The notes under the pieces were generated by a model, which was given only the letters and a program-made list of their open reading frames with translations, was not told where the DNA came from and ran no database searches. Below are positions 44,598 to 53,960 of a stretch of 64,000 nt of DNA, piece after piece. The DNA lies in NCBI GenBank assembly GCA_015232575.1, contig JADFZL010000002.1, positions 1-64,000 on the forward strand, in the 5' to 3' direction. This DNA is from Candidatus Rifleibacteriota bacterium (lineage in GTDB: Bacteria; Muiribacteriota; Ozemobacteria; Ozemobacterales; Ozemobacteraceae). The translations under genes and the position numbers were made by a program. Positions within the stretch are counted from its first letter, which is position 1. Each line of letters starts with the position of its first letter.

Positions 44598-45032
44598 CTA
44601 ACGACACAAAACAAGTTTAAGAATGTTTTTGTTGTTTTTACGTAAATAAATAATTTCTGACATCATGCTCTTTACAAGGAAAATTCCCAGCCCTCCAATT
44701 GGACGTTTTTCAATGTCAGCAAATGTATCAGGTTTTGGGGCGCTTTTAGGATTAAACTCACGACCGTCATCAATAAACGATATGATTATTCTGTCCCGAA
44801 GGACTTCCGCTGAAATAAAAATTTCGTGCTTTTTGTTGTCAATAAATGCGTATTTTATAATATTTGTTACAATTTCCTCTATTACCAGTTTGAATTTGTA
44901 AATGGTGTCTGCATTCTCATTGAGCTGTTCGAGAAATAAAACGATTTCCCCTGTGCATCTATTTATTTCGGATGAGCGATTTTCAATGGATAGTTCAATC
45001 TTCGCTTCAGAAATTTCAGTTGTCACATTCAT
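44598..45032 (-). CDS. RsbW/SpoIIAB-like serine kinase (anti-sigma type)
   Basis: 144 residues of a single HATPase_c domain: N-box FKLVIEEIVTNIIKYAF, G1 box IISFIDDGREFNP, G2 box GGLGIFLVKSMM. Such proteins bind a sigma factor or phosphorylate an anti-sigma antagonist of the STAS family. No STAS or PP2C gene is next to it. It starts 4 bp after the hybrid kinase stop, so the two are co-transcribed and may be coupled. Confidence 0.84.
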   Translation of the reverse strand: MNVTTEISEAKIELSIENRSSEINRCTGEIVLFLEQLNENADTIYKFKLVIEEIVTNIIKYAFIDNKKHEIFISAEVLRDRIIISFIDDGREFNPKSAPKPDTFADIEKRPIGGLGIFLVKSMMSEIIYLRKNNKNILKLVLCR

Positions 45033-45036
45033 GATC

Positions 45037-47799
45037 TCAATTGTGAACTTTGTATTTTTCTAATATTGATCTAATAGCTGCCGGATTGATAGGTTTGGTG
45101 ATATAGTCATTCATTCCTGCATTGATACATTTTTCCCGGTCACCAGAAAGGGAATGTGCAGTAAGTGCGACTATGATTATATTTTCGCCGCCAATTTTTC
45201 CTTCTCTGATTTTTCGTGTTGCTTCAAAACCGTCCATGACAGGCATTGAGCAATCCATGAGTGTAATGTCATACTTGTTATTTTCAAGTCTTTGAATGGC
45301 TTCAAGTCCATTTTCTGCAATTTCGACAGTGCAACCAAGTCTTTGAAGAACTATTCTAGCAACTTCCTGATTAACTATGTTGTCTTCCACCAGAAGAATA
45401 CGTGTCTTAGACTTTACTGGTGCTGGATTTGCAATGGAATTTTCACCTGCTGCTTTTGGCTGTACTTTCCCAGATTCTCTCCCAGAAACTTCATCTTTGT
45501 AAATTTTACACAATAATTTCTGAAGATTACCAGCTGAAACCGGATTGGCGATAACACCAGATAATTCGCCTGCGATTTCTTCGGGAAGCTTATAGAAGTT
45601 GCCTGGCAAATGTGCAACAATTGAAATCTGTCTCAGATCTGGGGAATTTCTTAAGACTTCTGGCAGAGATTCAGAACCGGATTTTTCAAGTCTTGGATCG
45701 AAAAATACAACGTGAACCGGAGTATTCGCTGAATTTTTTTCATTCAGAATTCTTACTGCATCAATTGCATTAGATGCACTGAAACAAAGGATACCCCAGT
45801 TCTGACAATAATCTGAAAGAATTTTTCCAGCCACAGGGTTTATATTTGTAATCAGAACTCTCATTCCAGCAAGATCTGTTTTGGGTTTTAATGTTTTTTC
45901 AGTTGAGGAATCTCTGATAAGATTCAGAGAAAAATAAAATATTGAACCGGAGCCTTTTTCTGAAATAAGTCCGATCTTGCCACCCATCATTTCAACAAGT
46001 TTTTTACTTATTGCCAGACCAAGGCCTGTTCCTTGAAATTTTTTCGTCAGTGCTGAATCGACCTGATAAAACTTTTCAAAAAGCAGCTTCTGGTTTTCTT
46101 CCGGAATTCCAATTCCAGTATCAACAATTTTAACTTCAAAGGAAGCTCTGGTCCAGGTTTCGCTCTCGCAGTTTATGTCAATCAGAACATGTCCTTTGCT
46201 GGTAAATTTTACAGCATTTCCAGCAAGATTTGTTATGATTTGCCTTATTCTCAGCGGATCACCGATAAAATGTTCCGGGGTACCGGGAAGATATCTTATC
46301 AGAAGCTCTATCTTTTTTTCTGATGACATGACTGAAAGCATTTGCCCGATTTCTTCGGTAAGTTCATGAAAATTGAACGAGACCGATTGCAGGACAAGTT
46401 TTCCTGCTTCAATTTTTGAAAAATCAAGAATATCATTAATTAGTCCGAGAAGTGATAATCCACTTGATCTGAGTGTTTTGACAAATTCAAATTGTTTGGG
46501 ATTCAGCGGAGTATCCATAAGTAACTCAGCCATTCCAATGACACCATTCATGGGAGTTCTTATTTCATGGCTCATATTTGCCAGGAAGTCGCTTTTGGCC
46601 TTGTTTGCATGTTCTGCAGACTGGGTTGCTTTGAAAAGAGCCTGTTCTGCTTTTTTCTTGTCGGTAATGTCTTCAGCCGAGCAGACAAGGTGTTCAAGAT
46701 TCTGATTGCTGTCAAATTTTGGAAAAATGGAGACATTCAGCAAGCGTTCTTCGGATGAAGAATTTTTTACACATTCTTCAAAGGAAGTTTTTAGTTTGGT
46801 TTCAAAAACTTCAAGGTTTTTTGCAACAAAAACGCACGAATCTTCACGATTGAAAATATCATAGATCTCATGACCTTCAATTTCGGTTTTTGGCTTTCCA
46901 ATAAATTTTGCAAAAGCTTCGTTTACCAGACCGAAAGTGAAGAAGTCTTTCATATACCAAACCATGGTTTCAATACTATCAAGAAGACTTCTGCGTTCTT
47001 CGCTCAGTTTTCTCAGGCTTTCTGTAAGTATCCGCTGCCTTTCGTCCGGTTGAAACTTTGAAGAAATGTCAGTGAGCAATACCATTATTTTCTTTAAACC
47101 ACCAGAAGAATCATAATCAGGGCGCAATCTGACGTTTGCCATTACCTGAGTATCGTCTTTTCTTAGAAAGACATATTCGCCCTCTTCAATGTTTCCAATT
47201 TTACATTTGGCTATTTGTTCCAGAAAGAAATCCCGTGAAAAATTTTCAATAAGAGAAACAATTTCTTTTTTTTCAAGCTCAAAAGGCTTGAATTGGAGTA
47301 TTTCAAGTATTCTCTCATTTGCAAAGATTATCACCCCATCAGGATCAACAATTATAACTCCATCTGAGATTGAATTTAAAATGCTATAATTTATTGAGCC
47401 AGAGGTTCTTTCATTTATTGCTCTTTCAAGAATAAGAAGAATTTTCCAGTTTTTCTCAGCATTATCTGATTTAACAATAGATGCTTTTGCTGAGATATCT
47501 ATTATATTTGAGTTTTTGTCGGATATTTTAAGGCAGGCTTTCCATTCGGGAGCTTTTTCGAGTGATTTTATCAGCTTATCGATCAGAAATTCTTCATTTG
47601 AAAATATTTCTGACAGGTTTTTCCCTTTGAAGGATTCAGTTTTTTCATGGGAGAGTAGACTATTCAATGAAGCACTTGAAAAAAGAACTGTACCATCGGT
47701 TTCAAGAAATAGGACTGCAGAAGAAGAAAAATTGACACCGGATTCAAAAAGTGTTTGATAGTGTTCTAAATCTGTCGGGGAAATATTTGTTGTGCTCAT
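45037..47799 (-). CDS. Hybrid sensor histidine kinase, PAS-PAS-PAS-HisKA-HATPase-REC-REC
   Basis: 920 residues without transmembrane helices. Three PAS-like domains occupy about 1-390. HisKA carries the phospho-His in [15 protein letters not shown] (about 410). The HATPase_c shows [23 protein letters not shown] and [19 protein letters not shown] first receiver-like domain (about 640-765) lacks the normal acidic pocket and phospho-Asp ([12 protein letters not shown]). The second is complete, with [10 protein letters not shown] and [11 protein letters not shown] (Asp near 848). It is cytoplasmic and reads internal signals. The operon continues with an RsbW-like kinase. Confidence 0.88.
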   Translation of the reverse strand: MSTTNISPTDLEHYQTLFESGVNFSSSAVLFLETDGTVLFSSASLNSLLSHEKTESFKGKNLSEIFSNEEFLIDKLIKSLEKAPEWKACLKISDKNSNIIDISAKASIVKSDNAEKNWKILLILERAINERTSGSINYSILNSISDGVIIVDPDGVIIFANERILEILQFKPFELEKKEIVSLIENFSRDFFLEQIAKCKIGNIEEGEYVFLRKDDTQVMANVRLRPDYDSSGGLKKIMVLLTDISSKFQPDERQRILTESLRKLSEERRSLLDSIETMVWYMKDFFTFGLVNEAFAKFIGKPKTEIEGHEIYDIFNREDSCVFVAKNLEVFETKLKTSFEECVKNSSSEERLLNVSIFPKFDSNQNLEHLVCSAEDITDKKKAEQALFKATQSAEHANKAKSDFLANMSHEIRTPMNGVIGMAELLMDTPLNPKQFEFVKTLRSSGLSLLGLINDILDFSKIEAGKLVLQSVSFNFHELTEEIGQMLSVMSSEKKIELLIRYLPGTPEHFIGDPLRIRQIITNLAGNAVKFTSKGHVLIDINCESETWTRASFEVKIVDTGIGIPEENQKLLFEKFYQVDSALTKKFQGTGLGLAISKKLVEMMGGKIGLISEKGSGSIFYFSLNLIRDSSTEKTLKPKTDLAGMRVLITNINPVAGKILSDYCQNWGILCFSASNAIDAVRILNEKNSANTPVHVVFFDPRLEKSGSESLPEVLRNSPDLRQISIVAHLPGNFYKLPEEIAGELSGVIANPVSAGNLQKLLCKIYKDEVSGRESGKVQPKAAGENSIANPAPVKSKTRILLVEDNIVNQEVARIVLQRLGCTVEIAENGLEAIQRLENNKYDITLMDCSMPVMDGFEATRKIREGKIGGENIIIVALTAHSLSGDREKCINAGMNDYITKPINPAAIRSILEKYKVHN

Positions 47800-47886
47800 T
47801 TAATTTTTCCAGGTTCCTGTTTGTTTATGCAATTTCAAGGTATATCAAAGATATTTTACCACATAAAATATTCAGTTTGTAAAAAA

Positions 47887-50001
47887 TTATTTCTGCTCTT
47901 GTAACCATGTGCCCTCCCATTCAGGTGGCGGCGGATTTACCAAAAACCCTTCAATTCGATTTTTCAGATTTTCAGCAGGTTTGTCGATTGATTTTCCTGA
48001 CAGATAGTTGTCAAGTATGCTTTGGGCGGTCTGAAATTCTCGTTTCAGCATCAAATCATAAGATTTTTCATATACATCTTTTGCGGACATCATTTTTTCA
48101 AGAGTTAAGCTGTCGCTTTTCTTTATGTCACAAAGGACCTCGAAAACTTCAGTTCCCTGTTTGCGCCCTGCAACCTGAAGAATTCCGATCTTTCTGGTTA
48201 GAATTGCTTTTTGAACAAGACTTGCAGTATATGGGCCAACAAGTATTTCGCTGCCGAATATTTTATTCGAAGATTCAAGCCTGGCGGCAAGATTCACGTT
48301 GTCTCCGATGACAGTGTAATCGAATCTCATTTTTGAACCCATATTTCCAACGACAACCATACCGGTGTTGATGCCGATCCTTGCAGTCAGTTCGGGTTTC
48401 CCTTCTGCTTTCCACCTGGTTCTGAGTCTTCTTAGGGCATTCTGATTCTCTATGGCACAACGGCATGCTCTTATTGCGTGGTCTGTCTGGTCAAGTGGGG
48501 CGCCAAATACTGACATTATGGCATCGCCCTCATATTTGTCAAGAAGTCCGTCATAACGGAAAATGATTTCTGTCATCTCAGTCAGATATTCATTGAGTAT
48601 TTTCACAACTTCCATCGGAGGCATGCCTTCAGCGAGTGTTGTAAAGCCTGCGATATCAGAAAAGAATATTGTCAGATTCCGCTCTTCACCGTGTAGAACC
48701 AGTTTTGTGGGATCTCTCAGAATTTCATTTACAACCGAAGACGTAACATAATGCTGAAAGGCATTTCTGATTCGCAGTTTTTCTGACAATTCATGATAGA
48801 ATCGCTGTCCGACAGCAAAAAATAGAGAAATAACAATAACAAAAACCGATGCGGATATTTCCAGCAAAAGATTAAACCATGCAAGAGCGAGACACGAAAC
48901 AGATATGAGGAATATGCAGGAGGTTATTGCCATAAGCAAAAGAGCGGTTGGTTTGATATCTCTGTAAATTGCATAAAGAGAGAGTAAAAGAATTAAAACG
49001 GCTGTGACCAGGCCTTGCAGAGGGAAAGCGTAACGCAGGAAATTCCGATTAATAATATTATAAACAGCGAGAGCATGAATAAGTGATTTTGGGGCTGGCT
49101 CGCCAAGTGGTGTCAAAACGGCATTCTGTTCTGTAGAATTGTGAACTCCGAAGATTACTATTTTGTCTTTGAAAAAATCGGGTTTGACGCGTTCATAGTA
49201 TATTTCGCTGATCGGTATGCTTTTGAACGAAGAAAGGGGAAGACAGTAGTTCATCAGCATATACTCTTTTTCAGTTGTGGGAATGATAGTTTCGCTGTCG
49301 GAAGTTTTTAGAATTATTGAATTTTCGCTGCATTCAATTTCTTCGCTGGTTAATCCAAGAGAAATCGCAGCAAGACTGACCGAGAAGCCCGGAATTGCGT
49401 CTCTTGACTCAGGGAAAAATGCCGCACTGACCTTTCTGACTCTTTCTTCGAATGGATAAAAATATGGTGCAGAATAGTTTCCAAACCTTGCCAGTTCAGG
49501 AAATGGAGGACCAAGTACAAGACCAAGCTGAAGGTTCTCCTGACGGTAACCAGCTACAACAGAGATTTTTTTGAGTTTGGATACCATATCCACCAGAGCT
49601 GTGTCCTGCTCTGAGTCGAACATGGAGTTTTTGCCCCAGAAAATGTTGAATCCAAGGGCTTTTGGTTCTCCTCTGCTGATATAATTTGCTGTATTAGCCC
49701 AAAGCCTTCTGTTAAAAAGGGATTCTGGTGGAATGCTAAGATAAGATTTGTCGTCAAGTGCGACAAGTACAATCTGTTCTGGATCAGGGACTGAAGGGAA
49801 AAGAAATGAAAGTTTTTCAAGCCACGGATGCTTTGCTGATGACTGTGAAGCTATTCTGAAACGAGAAAATAAATCCAGGAATCTTGTGTCTGCAAAAGAA
49901 AAAATCGATTGAAAAAGAATCAACAAAACAACTGTCAGAGCCGAAAAAAAAGCTTTTGGATAATTTACTGCAGTGAAAAAAAGTTCCTTAATCTTATTCA
50001 A
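47887..50001 (-). CDS. CHASE2-domain class III adenylate cyclase
   Basis: 704 residues. One membrane helix, an extracytoplasmic CHASE2 sensor domain (about 35-335, with IVLVALDDKSY and PKALGFNIFW), three helices (about 340-415) and a class III cyclase domain. The catalytic domain shows FFSDIAGFTTLAE with metal-binding Asp, KYEGDAIMSVFGAP with the second Asp and a Lys that favours ATP, and FDYTVIGDNVNLAARLES. These residues fit a cAMP-producing enzyme. It lies 87 bp upstream of the hybrid kinase, same strand. Confidence 0.88.
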   Translation of the reverse strand: MNKIKELFFTAVNYPKAFFSALTVVLLILFQSIFSFADTRFLDLFSRFRIASQSSAKHPWLEKLSFLFPSVPDPEQIVLVALDDKSYLSIPPESLFNRRLWANTANYISRGEPKALGFNIFWGKNSMFDSEQDTALVDMVSKLKKISVVAGYRQENLQLGLVLGPPFPELARFGNYSAPYFYPFEERVRKVSAAFFPESRDAIPGFSVSLAAISLGLTSEEIECSENSIILKTSDSETIIPTTEKEYMLMNYCLPLSSFKSIPISEIYYERVKPDFFKDKIVIFGVHNSTEQNAVLTPLGEPAPKSLIHALAVYNIINRNFLRYAFPLQGLVTAVLILLLSLYAIYRDIKPTALLLMAITSCIFLISVSCLALAWFNLLLEISASVFVIVISLFFAVGQRFYHELSEKLRIRNAFQHYVTSSVVNEILRDPTKLVLHGEERNLTIFFSDIAGFTTLAEGMPPMEVVKILNEYLTEMTEIIFRYDGLLDKYEGDAIMSVFGAPLDQTDHAIRACRCAIENQNALRRLRTRWKAEGKPELTARIGINTGMVVVGNMGSKMRFDYTVIGDNVNLAARLESSNKIFGSEILVGPYTASLVQKAILTRKIGILQVAGRKQGTEVFEVLCDIKKSDSLTLEKMMSAKDVYEKSYDLMLKREFQTAQSILDNYLSGKSIDKPAENLKNRIEGFLVNPPPPEWEGTWLQEQK

Positions 50002-50152
50002 TTTTTCTCTCTTAATCTTTTATTTATCAGCAGACTGGTGCATGTTTCGAGATAACTTTATCATATTCTTTAATATTTCTCAACTTCTCAAAGACATTAG
50101 TATGCAAAATCTTAAATATGGGGGCAAATTGAATGTTAACTTTGCGGTAAGC

Positions 50153-50216
50153 TGTCATATCGAACGAGTGAGAGAGATCTGATAATTACCAGATTTCTTC
50201 CTTCGGTCGAAATGAC
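50153..50216. repeat. Dispersed TGTCAT...ATGAC palindrome
   Basis: TGTCATATCGAACGAGTGAG and CTTCCTTCGGTCGAAATGAC are the arms, 64 bp in total. It lies in the divergent gap between the cyclase gene and the DUF1232 gene (50002-50314), in which I see no other feature. Confidence 0.8.
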
Positions 50217-50314
50217 TCCTTTATCAAGATTTGCTGCAATTAGTTTCATGACACTTCTGAAAAATTGTGATATCATAATTGCGGAAAAATAGTATTCTGA
50301 TAGAGGAGGTAATT

Positions 50315-50758
50315 ATGGCAAAGTCTCAAATCCAGCTGAAGACAGAAGAACTGGTTGTGAAGTATACTAACAGGTTTTTAAGATATTTAAAATTTGCTCA
50401 TTTACCCGTGGAACGAAGGGAAATTCTTCTTGGCACATTTGGCTATCTGCTTGATGAAGATGACCTTGTTCCTGACAACCTTCCAAACGTTGGACTGCTG
50501 GATGATCTTATGATTTTCATTAAAGTGACTGAGACTTTTATTTCTGAAAGCCAGTTTATTCCAGGTGTATGCACTTATGATGAATTTGTTCAGGACAAAG
50601 AGTTCTTTGATAAGAATAAGGGTCTCCTCTATGGAATCTCTTCTCCATCAGTTGATGTGATAAGAAAAAAGGGAAAAGCAATGGGGGAAGTTGAAATAAA
50701 AGTTCTTTCAGATAAGGTAAAAGAGAAATTTTCCAAGTTTGGGAGGATTGAAGAATGA
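50315..50758 (+). CDS. DUF1232 (YkvA-like) protein
   Basis: 147 residues from ATG 50315 (AGAGGAGG upstream). The DUF1232 signature is visible in FGYLLDEDDLVPDNLPNVGLLDDLMIF, matching the D-x-I-P-D-x-I-P-x-x-G-x-L-D-D motif. In other proteins this motif lies in a membrane-associated helix pair, but here the segment is only modestly hydrophobic. Function unknown. Its stop overlaps the start of the next gene (ATGA). Confidence 0.7.
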   Translation: MAKSQIQLKTEELVVKYTNRFLRYLKFAHLPVERREILLGTFGYLLDEDDLVPDNLPNVGLLDDLMIFIKVTETFISESQFIPGVCTYDEFVQDKEFFDKNKGLLYGISSPSVDVIRKKGKAMGEVEIKVLSDKVKEKFSKFGRIEE

Positions 50759-51411
50759 AAAAAACTTTATTGCTGGGTCTGGCTATTGTTTTTTGTGTTG
50801 CCTCTACTGGATGGTGCGAGCAGGTTAAAAATCGTAATTATAAAGCTAATACATTGTTTACAGGCATTGTTGATATCTTAAACAAGCCGGAAAATTTTGC
50901 TGACAAATATGTTTCACTGAAGGGAATCCTGGTCAATATTGCTGCGTCGTCTTCTGACGAGGATTTCTATCTTTTTGACGATAGCAAAAGTTCAAGCATT
51001 CGTTGTGCAAGTATTCCGAACAGAAACGATTTTAGCCGCAGCAATGAAGGAAAAGAAGTAACAATTCTTGGAAAAATTATTATTGAAAAGGGATTGTGTC
51101 CATATATTTCTGTTGAAGAAATTACGGTTATTGATGACCTTATACCGCAGATGGTTTCTGTTTCTCAGATTTTGTTTGATCCGCTGGGAACAAAAGGAAA
51201 AAGGATACAGATTCTGGGTGTTCTGGTAAAAGGAAATGATGCTAAGGGAAGAAGATTTTATCTTCTTGCTGACCCGACCGGTGCGATTTCTCTTGAAAAA
51301 CTTCCAAAGCTTTTTCCGAAAGGTTCGATTTTGAATATTTCGGGTGTTGTAAGTAATGACGCAGATGGATTACCAATTTTGACAGATATTGAAATAATTC
51401 CTGAAAACTGA
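50755..51411 (+). CDS. Secreted protein with two OB-fold-like domains
   Basis: 218 residues. A signal peptide (LLLGLAIVFCVASTGWC-E) is followed by two similar beta-barrel-like halves: PENFADKYVSLKGILVNIAASSSDEDFYLFDD, ending in VTILGKIII, and GKRIQILGVLVKGNDAKGRRFYLLADP, ending in LNISGVVSN. The pattern resembles bacterial OB-fold periplasmic proteins. No specific family is recognised. Translation is probably coupled to the DUF1232 gene by a 4-bp overlap. Confidence 0.65.
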   Translation: MKKTLLLGLAIVFCVASTGWCEQVKNRNYKANTLFTGIVDILNKPENFADKYVSLKGILVNIAASSSDEDFYLFDDSKSSSIRCASIPNRNDFSRSNEGKEVTILGKIIIEKGLCPYISVEEITVIDDLIPQMVSVSQILFDPLGTKGKRIQILGVLVKGNDAKGRRFYLLADPTGAISLEKLPKLFPKGSILNISGVVSNDADGLPILTDIEIIPEN

Positions 51412-51539
51412 TTATACCGGGCTGCAGGAAGAGATTTTTATCTGCAGATAGTGCGACAAATTTGGTGGCAAAAGACAAGACAAGATTTATTTTTTTTCCG
51501 TAGATTTCGCAGATTATTTGGATTTTCAAGATTTTAGGT

Positions 51540-53960
51540 TTGATTTTCGAGAGTCGAGATTGGATTTTTGAGATTTGGGGTTGGTTTATTAATAAGAAGA
51601 TTGTTTTTGTATTGATGGTTGTTGTTGTTTGTTTTTGTACCGGGTGTGAGGATTTGACCGGTACTAAGGCTGATAATATTCCGGTGGATATACCGTTCAC
51701 GTTTGAAATTCCGACCGATCTGACTATTAATGGCAGGTTTGAAGTTTCAAATGTGGCTTTTCATTCGACACTCGGAGGAATATTTCCTTTTCTTGGAACT
51801 GCCTCTGATTCAGCTACGTCAGAATTTTCGACAGCAACTTCTTCAGCTTCGATTGTTGCATCTTTTTCAAGATTACTCGTCTCTTCTAAAAGCTTTTCAC
51901 TTCTTGATCATTCTGTTTTCTCAATAATTGTTGAAGATGAACCGAGAGAAGCAATAAATTCTTCTGCAGATGGGAAGTTTCAGATAAAAGCTCTCTCAAT
52001 GCGTGATCAGATAGTTGTTAGAGCGGTAAATAAGCGTTTGCCAGCACTATATTTCGAATGGATGGCTGCAAACAGCAGTGGATTATATGGTAAGATTTCT
52101 GCAGAAATCACGGTTTTTTCCACGGCACGTTCTTTCATTGCACGTACGGTAAGAGAGAGATACGGTCGCCGCGTAATTCCTGAAGCATTGCCTGATTCGC
52201 TTATACGTCAGACCAGTGAAGCAATTTTCAACGTCCTGGAAAAGCATCCGGAACTCCTTCAGACCGCAAAACTGGAAGAAATTCCAGATGTTCAAAACGC
52301 AATTTCAATAGCAGCAGAGTATCTGCATACAAATAACATGGGTGAGTATCCGCGTGACTGGACCTTTTTGATTTATCAGGGCGGAGATAATTCAATGTTT
52401 CTGCCTTTGAAAAAGCGTCTGGAAGAAATTCGCGCATTGAAGCTGCAATCTAGAATGACAGTGCTTGTACAAACTGATCTTTCCGATCGTGGAATTACAA
52501 GAATCTGGTATAACGAGGGAAAGGAAACTGTTCTTGGCAGCGTTGGACAGGCAAATTCAGCTGATCCGATGAAAATTGCAGATTTACTTGCATTCAGCCG
52601 GCGTGTTTTTCCTGCAAGGCGTTATGCTCTTTTCCTGGCCTCTCATGGTACAGGCTGGCGTGCTCCTTCGATTCTCAATACAAGTCTCAGCAGCAATATT
52701 GTTTTTGATGATCCGGAAAATTCATCGATTGATATGGTTTCATTGAAATTATGGCTTCTCGGGGCAGAAAAAGTCGGAACATCATTTCAGCGTCCTCTTG
52801 ATTTGCTTGTACTTGATGCGGGTAATATGGCTTCTCTTGAAACTGCTTATCAGCTTAAAGATGCAGCTTTGTACCAGGTGTTTTCTCAGGGAAATATGCC
52901 TTCAGAGGGCCTTCCATATCCAGATTTCCTTGCTCGAATATCTAAAATTACAGACCTTGAGAAAGTTGACGGAAAATCAGTTGGAAATCATGTAATAGAC
53001 TCATTTAAATCAATACATTTGTTAAGTGCAAAAAATCTTTCAACTGCGATTTCTATGATTGAAAGTGGCAAACTGCAAGCTTTTGTTGAACATTTTTCGA
53101 ACTGGACAGATTATATTTTTCAGAATAATCAAACCGTGTTATTTGCGCTTGCTAATTTGCGTGATGCGCTGAAAGCCGAAGGCGAACTGCTTAAAGGAAC
53201 TCAGAAGTTTAGAATTCAGGCATTCGAAATGACAGATTACAGAGATCTTCTCGATCTTGTAAATGGGCTGGTGGATGTTTCACCCCAAACTTTGATTGTT
53301 GCTACGCCTGTTTTGAAATCTTTTTCAGAAATGCTTGTAAGAAATGAAAAAACTGGTGATAAATATCCAGATGCAAATGGTTTATCTATTTCTTTTCCAA
53401 CTAACTTTGAATTTTCCCAGTATTTTGCAAGTGATGGAAAAAGTATACCTTACACAATGCTTGATATTTCGGCTGCTGCAAAGTGGGATGAACTGATTTA
53501 CATGATGACCGCAAACCCGTTGCCAAGGGTTGAGGGAAGAAAGCTTCAGATTGATTTATCATGGAAAAGTCCAAGTGATTTTGATCTCTGGATAGGAGAA
53601 CCTTCAACTGCGCCTCAGACAGACACTTCAAATGTTGTCTGGTCATCGTCTGCAGATGGAATGAACAGCCAGTATGGACAGTTTTCACCAGATTCTACAG
53701 TAACTAAATTGAGTGAAGAATTCTGGAAAGCCAACACCAGGATTTCACTTGGAAAATACACTGTTATGGCAACAGCGAGAACAGAAAACCGCTCTGTACC
53801 TCATGGTATACTCAAAACAAAAATTTCATATCTTGGAACGGAAAACACTTTTGAGACTGACTTCAGGAATTCTTCATCAGAAAAGATTGCAATAATTGAA
53901 GTTGGAACATTTTCAATTGATGTTTCCCCGTATCCGGTGCCATCATCTTCTTCGGAATGA
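51540..53960 (+). CDS. Clostripain-like (C11) lipoprotein lacking the catalytic Cys
   Basis: Up to 806 residues; the true start is uncertain, since the first ~17 codons read through a dispersed AATCTGCG-type repeat and a signal begins near NKKIVFVLMVV. A lipobox (CFCTGC-E) suggests a lipid anchor. The central domain follows clostripain: DWTFLIYQGGDNSM, MTVLVQTDLSDRG, and LFLASHGTGW with the catalytic His. The nucleophile position, normally F-D-A-C-L-M, reads LVLDAGNMASLETAYQL, so Cys is replaced by Gly. A C-terminal beta domain starts LSWKSPSDFDLWIGEP. It is probably a pseudoprotease with a binding role. The 3' end overlaps the next (convergent) gene by 18 bp. Confidence 0.78.
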   Translation: MIFESRDWIFEIWGWFINKKIVFVLMVVVVCFCTGCEDLTGTKADNIPVDIPFTFEIPTDLTINGRFEVSNVAFHSTLGGIFPFLGTASDSATSEFSTATSSASIVASFSRLLVSSKSFSLLDHSVFSIIVEDEPREAINSSADGKFQIKALSMRDQIVVRAVNKRLPALYFEWMAANSSGLYGKISAEITVFSTARSFIARTVRERYGRRVIPEALPDSLIRQTSEAIFNVLEKHPELLQTAKLEEIPDVQNAISIAAEYLHTNNMGEYPRDWTFLIYQGGDNSMFLPLKKRLEEIRALKLQSRMTVLVQTDLSDRGITRIWYNEGKETVLGSVGQANSADPMKIADLLAFSRRVFPARRYALFLASHGTGWRAPSILNTSLSSNIVFDDPENSSIDMVSLKLWLLGAEKVGTSFQRPLDLLVLDAGNMASLETAYQLKDAALYQVFSQGNMPSEGLPYPDFLARISKITDLEKVDGKSVGNHVIDSFKSIHLLSAKNLSTAISMIESGKLQAFVEHFSNWTDYIFQNNQTVLFALANLRDALKAEGELLKGTQKFRIQAFEMTDYRDLLDLVNGLVDVSPQTLIVATPVLKSFSEMLVRNEKTGDKYPDANGLSISFPTNFEFSQYFASDGKSIPYTMLDISAAAKWDELIYMMTANPLPRVEGRKLQIDLSWKSPSDFDLWIGEPSTAPQTDTSNVVWSSSADGMNSQYGQFSPDSTVTKLSEEFWKANTRISLGKYTVMATARTENRSVPHGILKTKISYLGTENTFETDFRNSSSEKIAIIEVGTFSIDVSPYPVPSSSSE

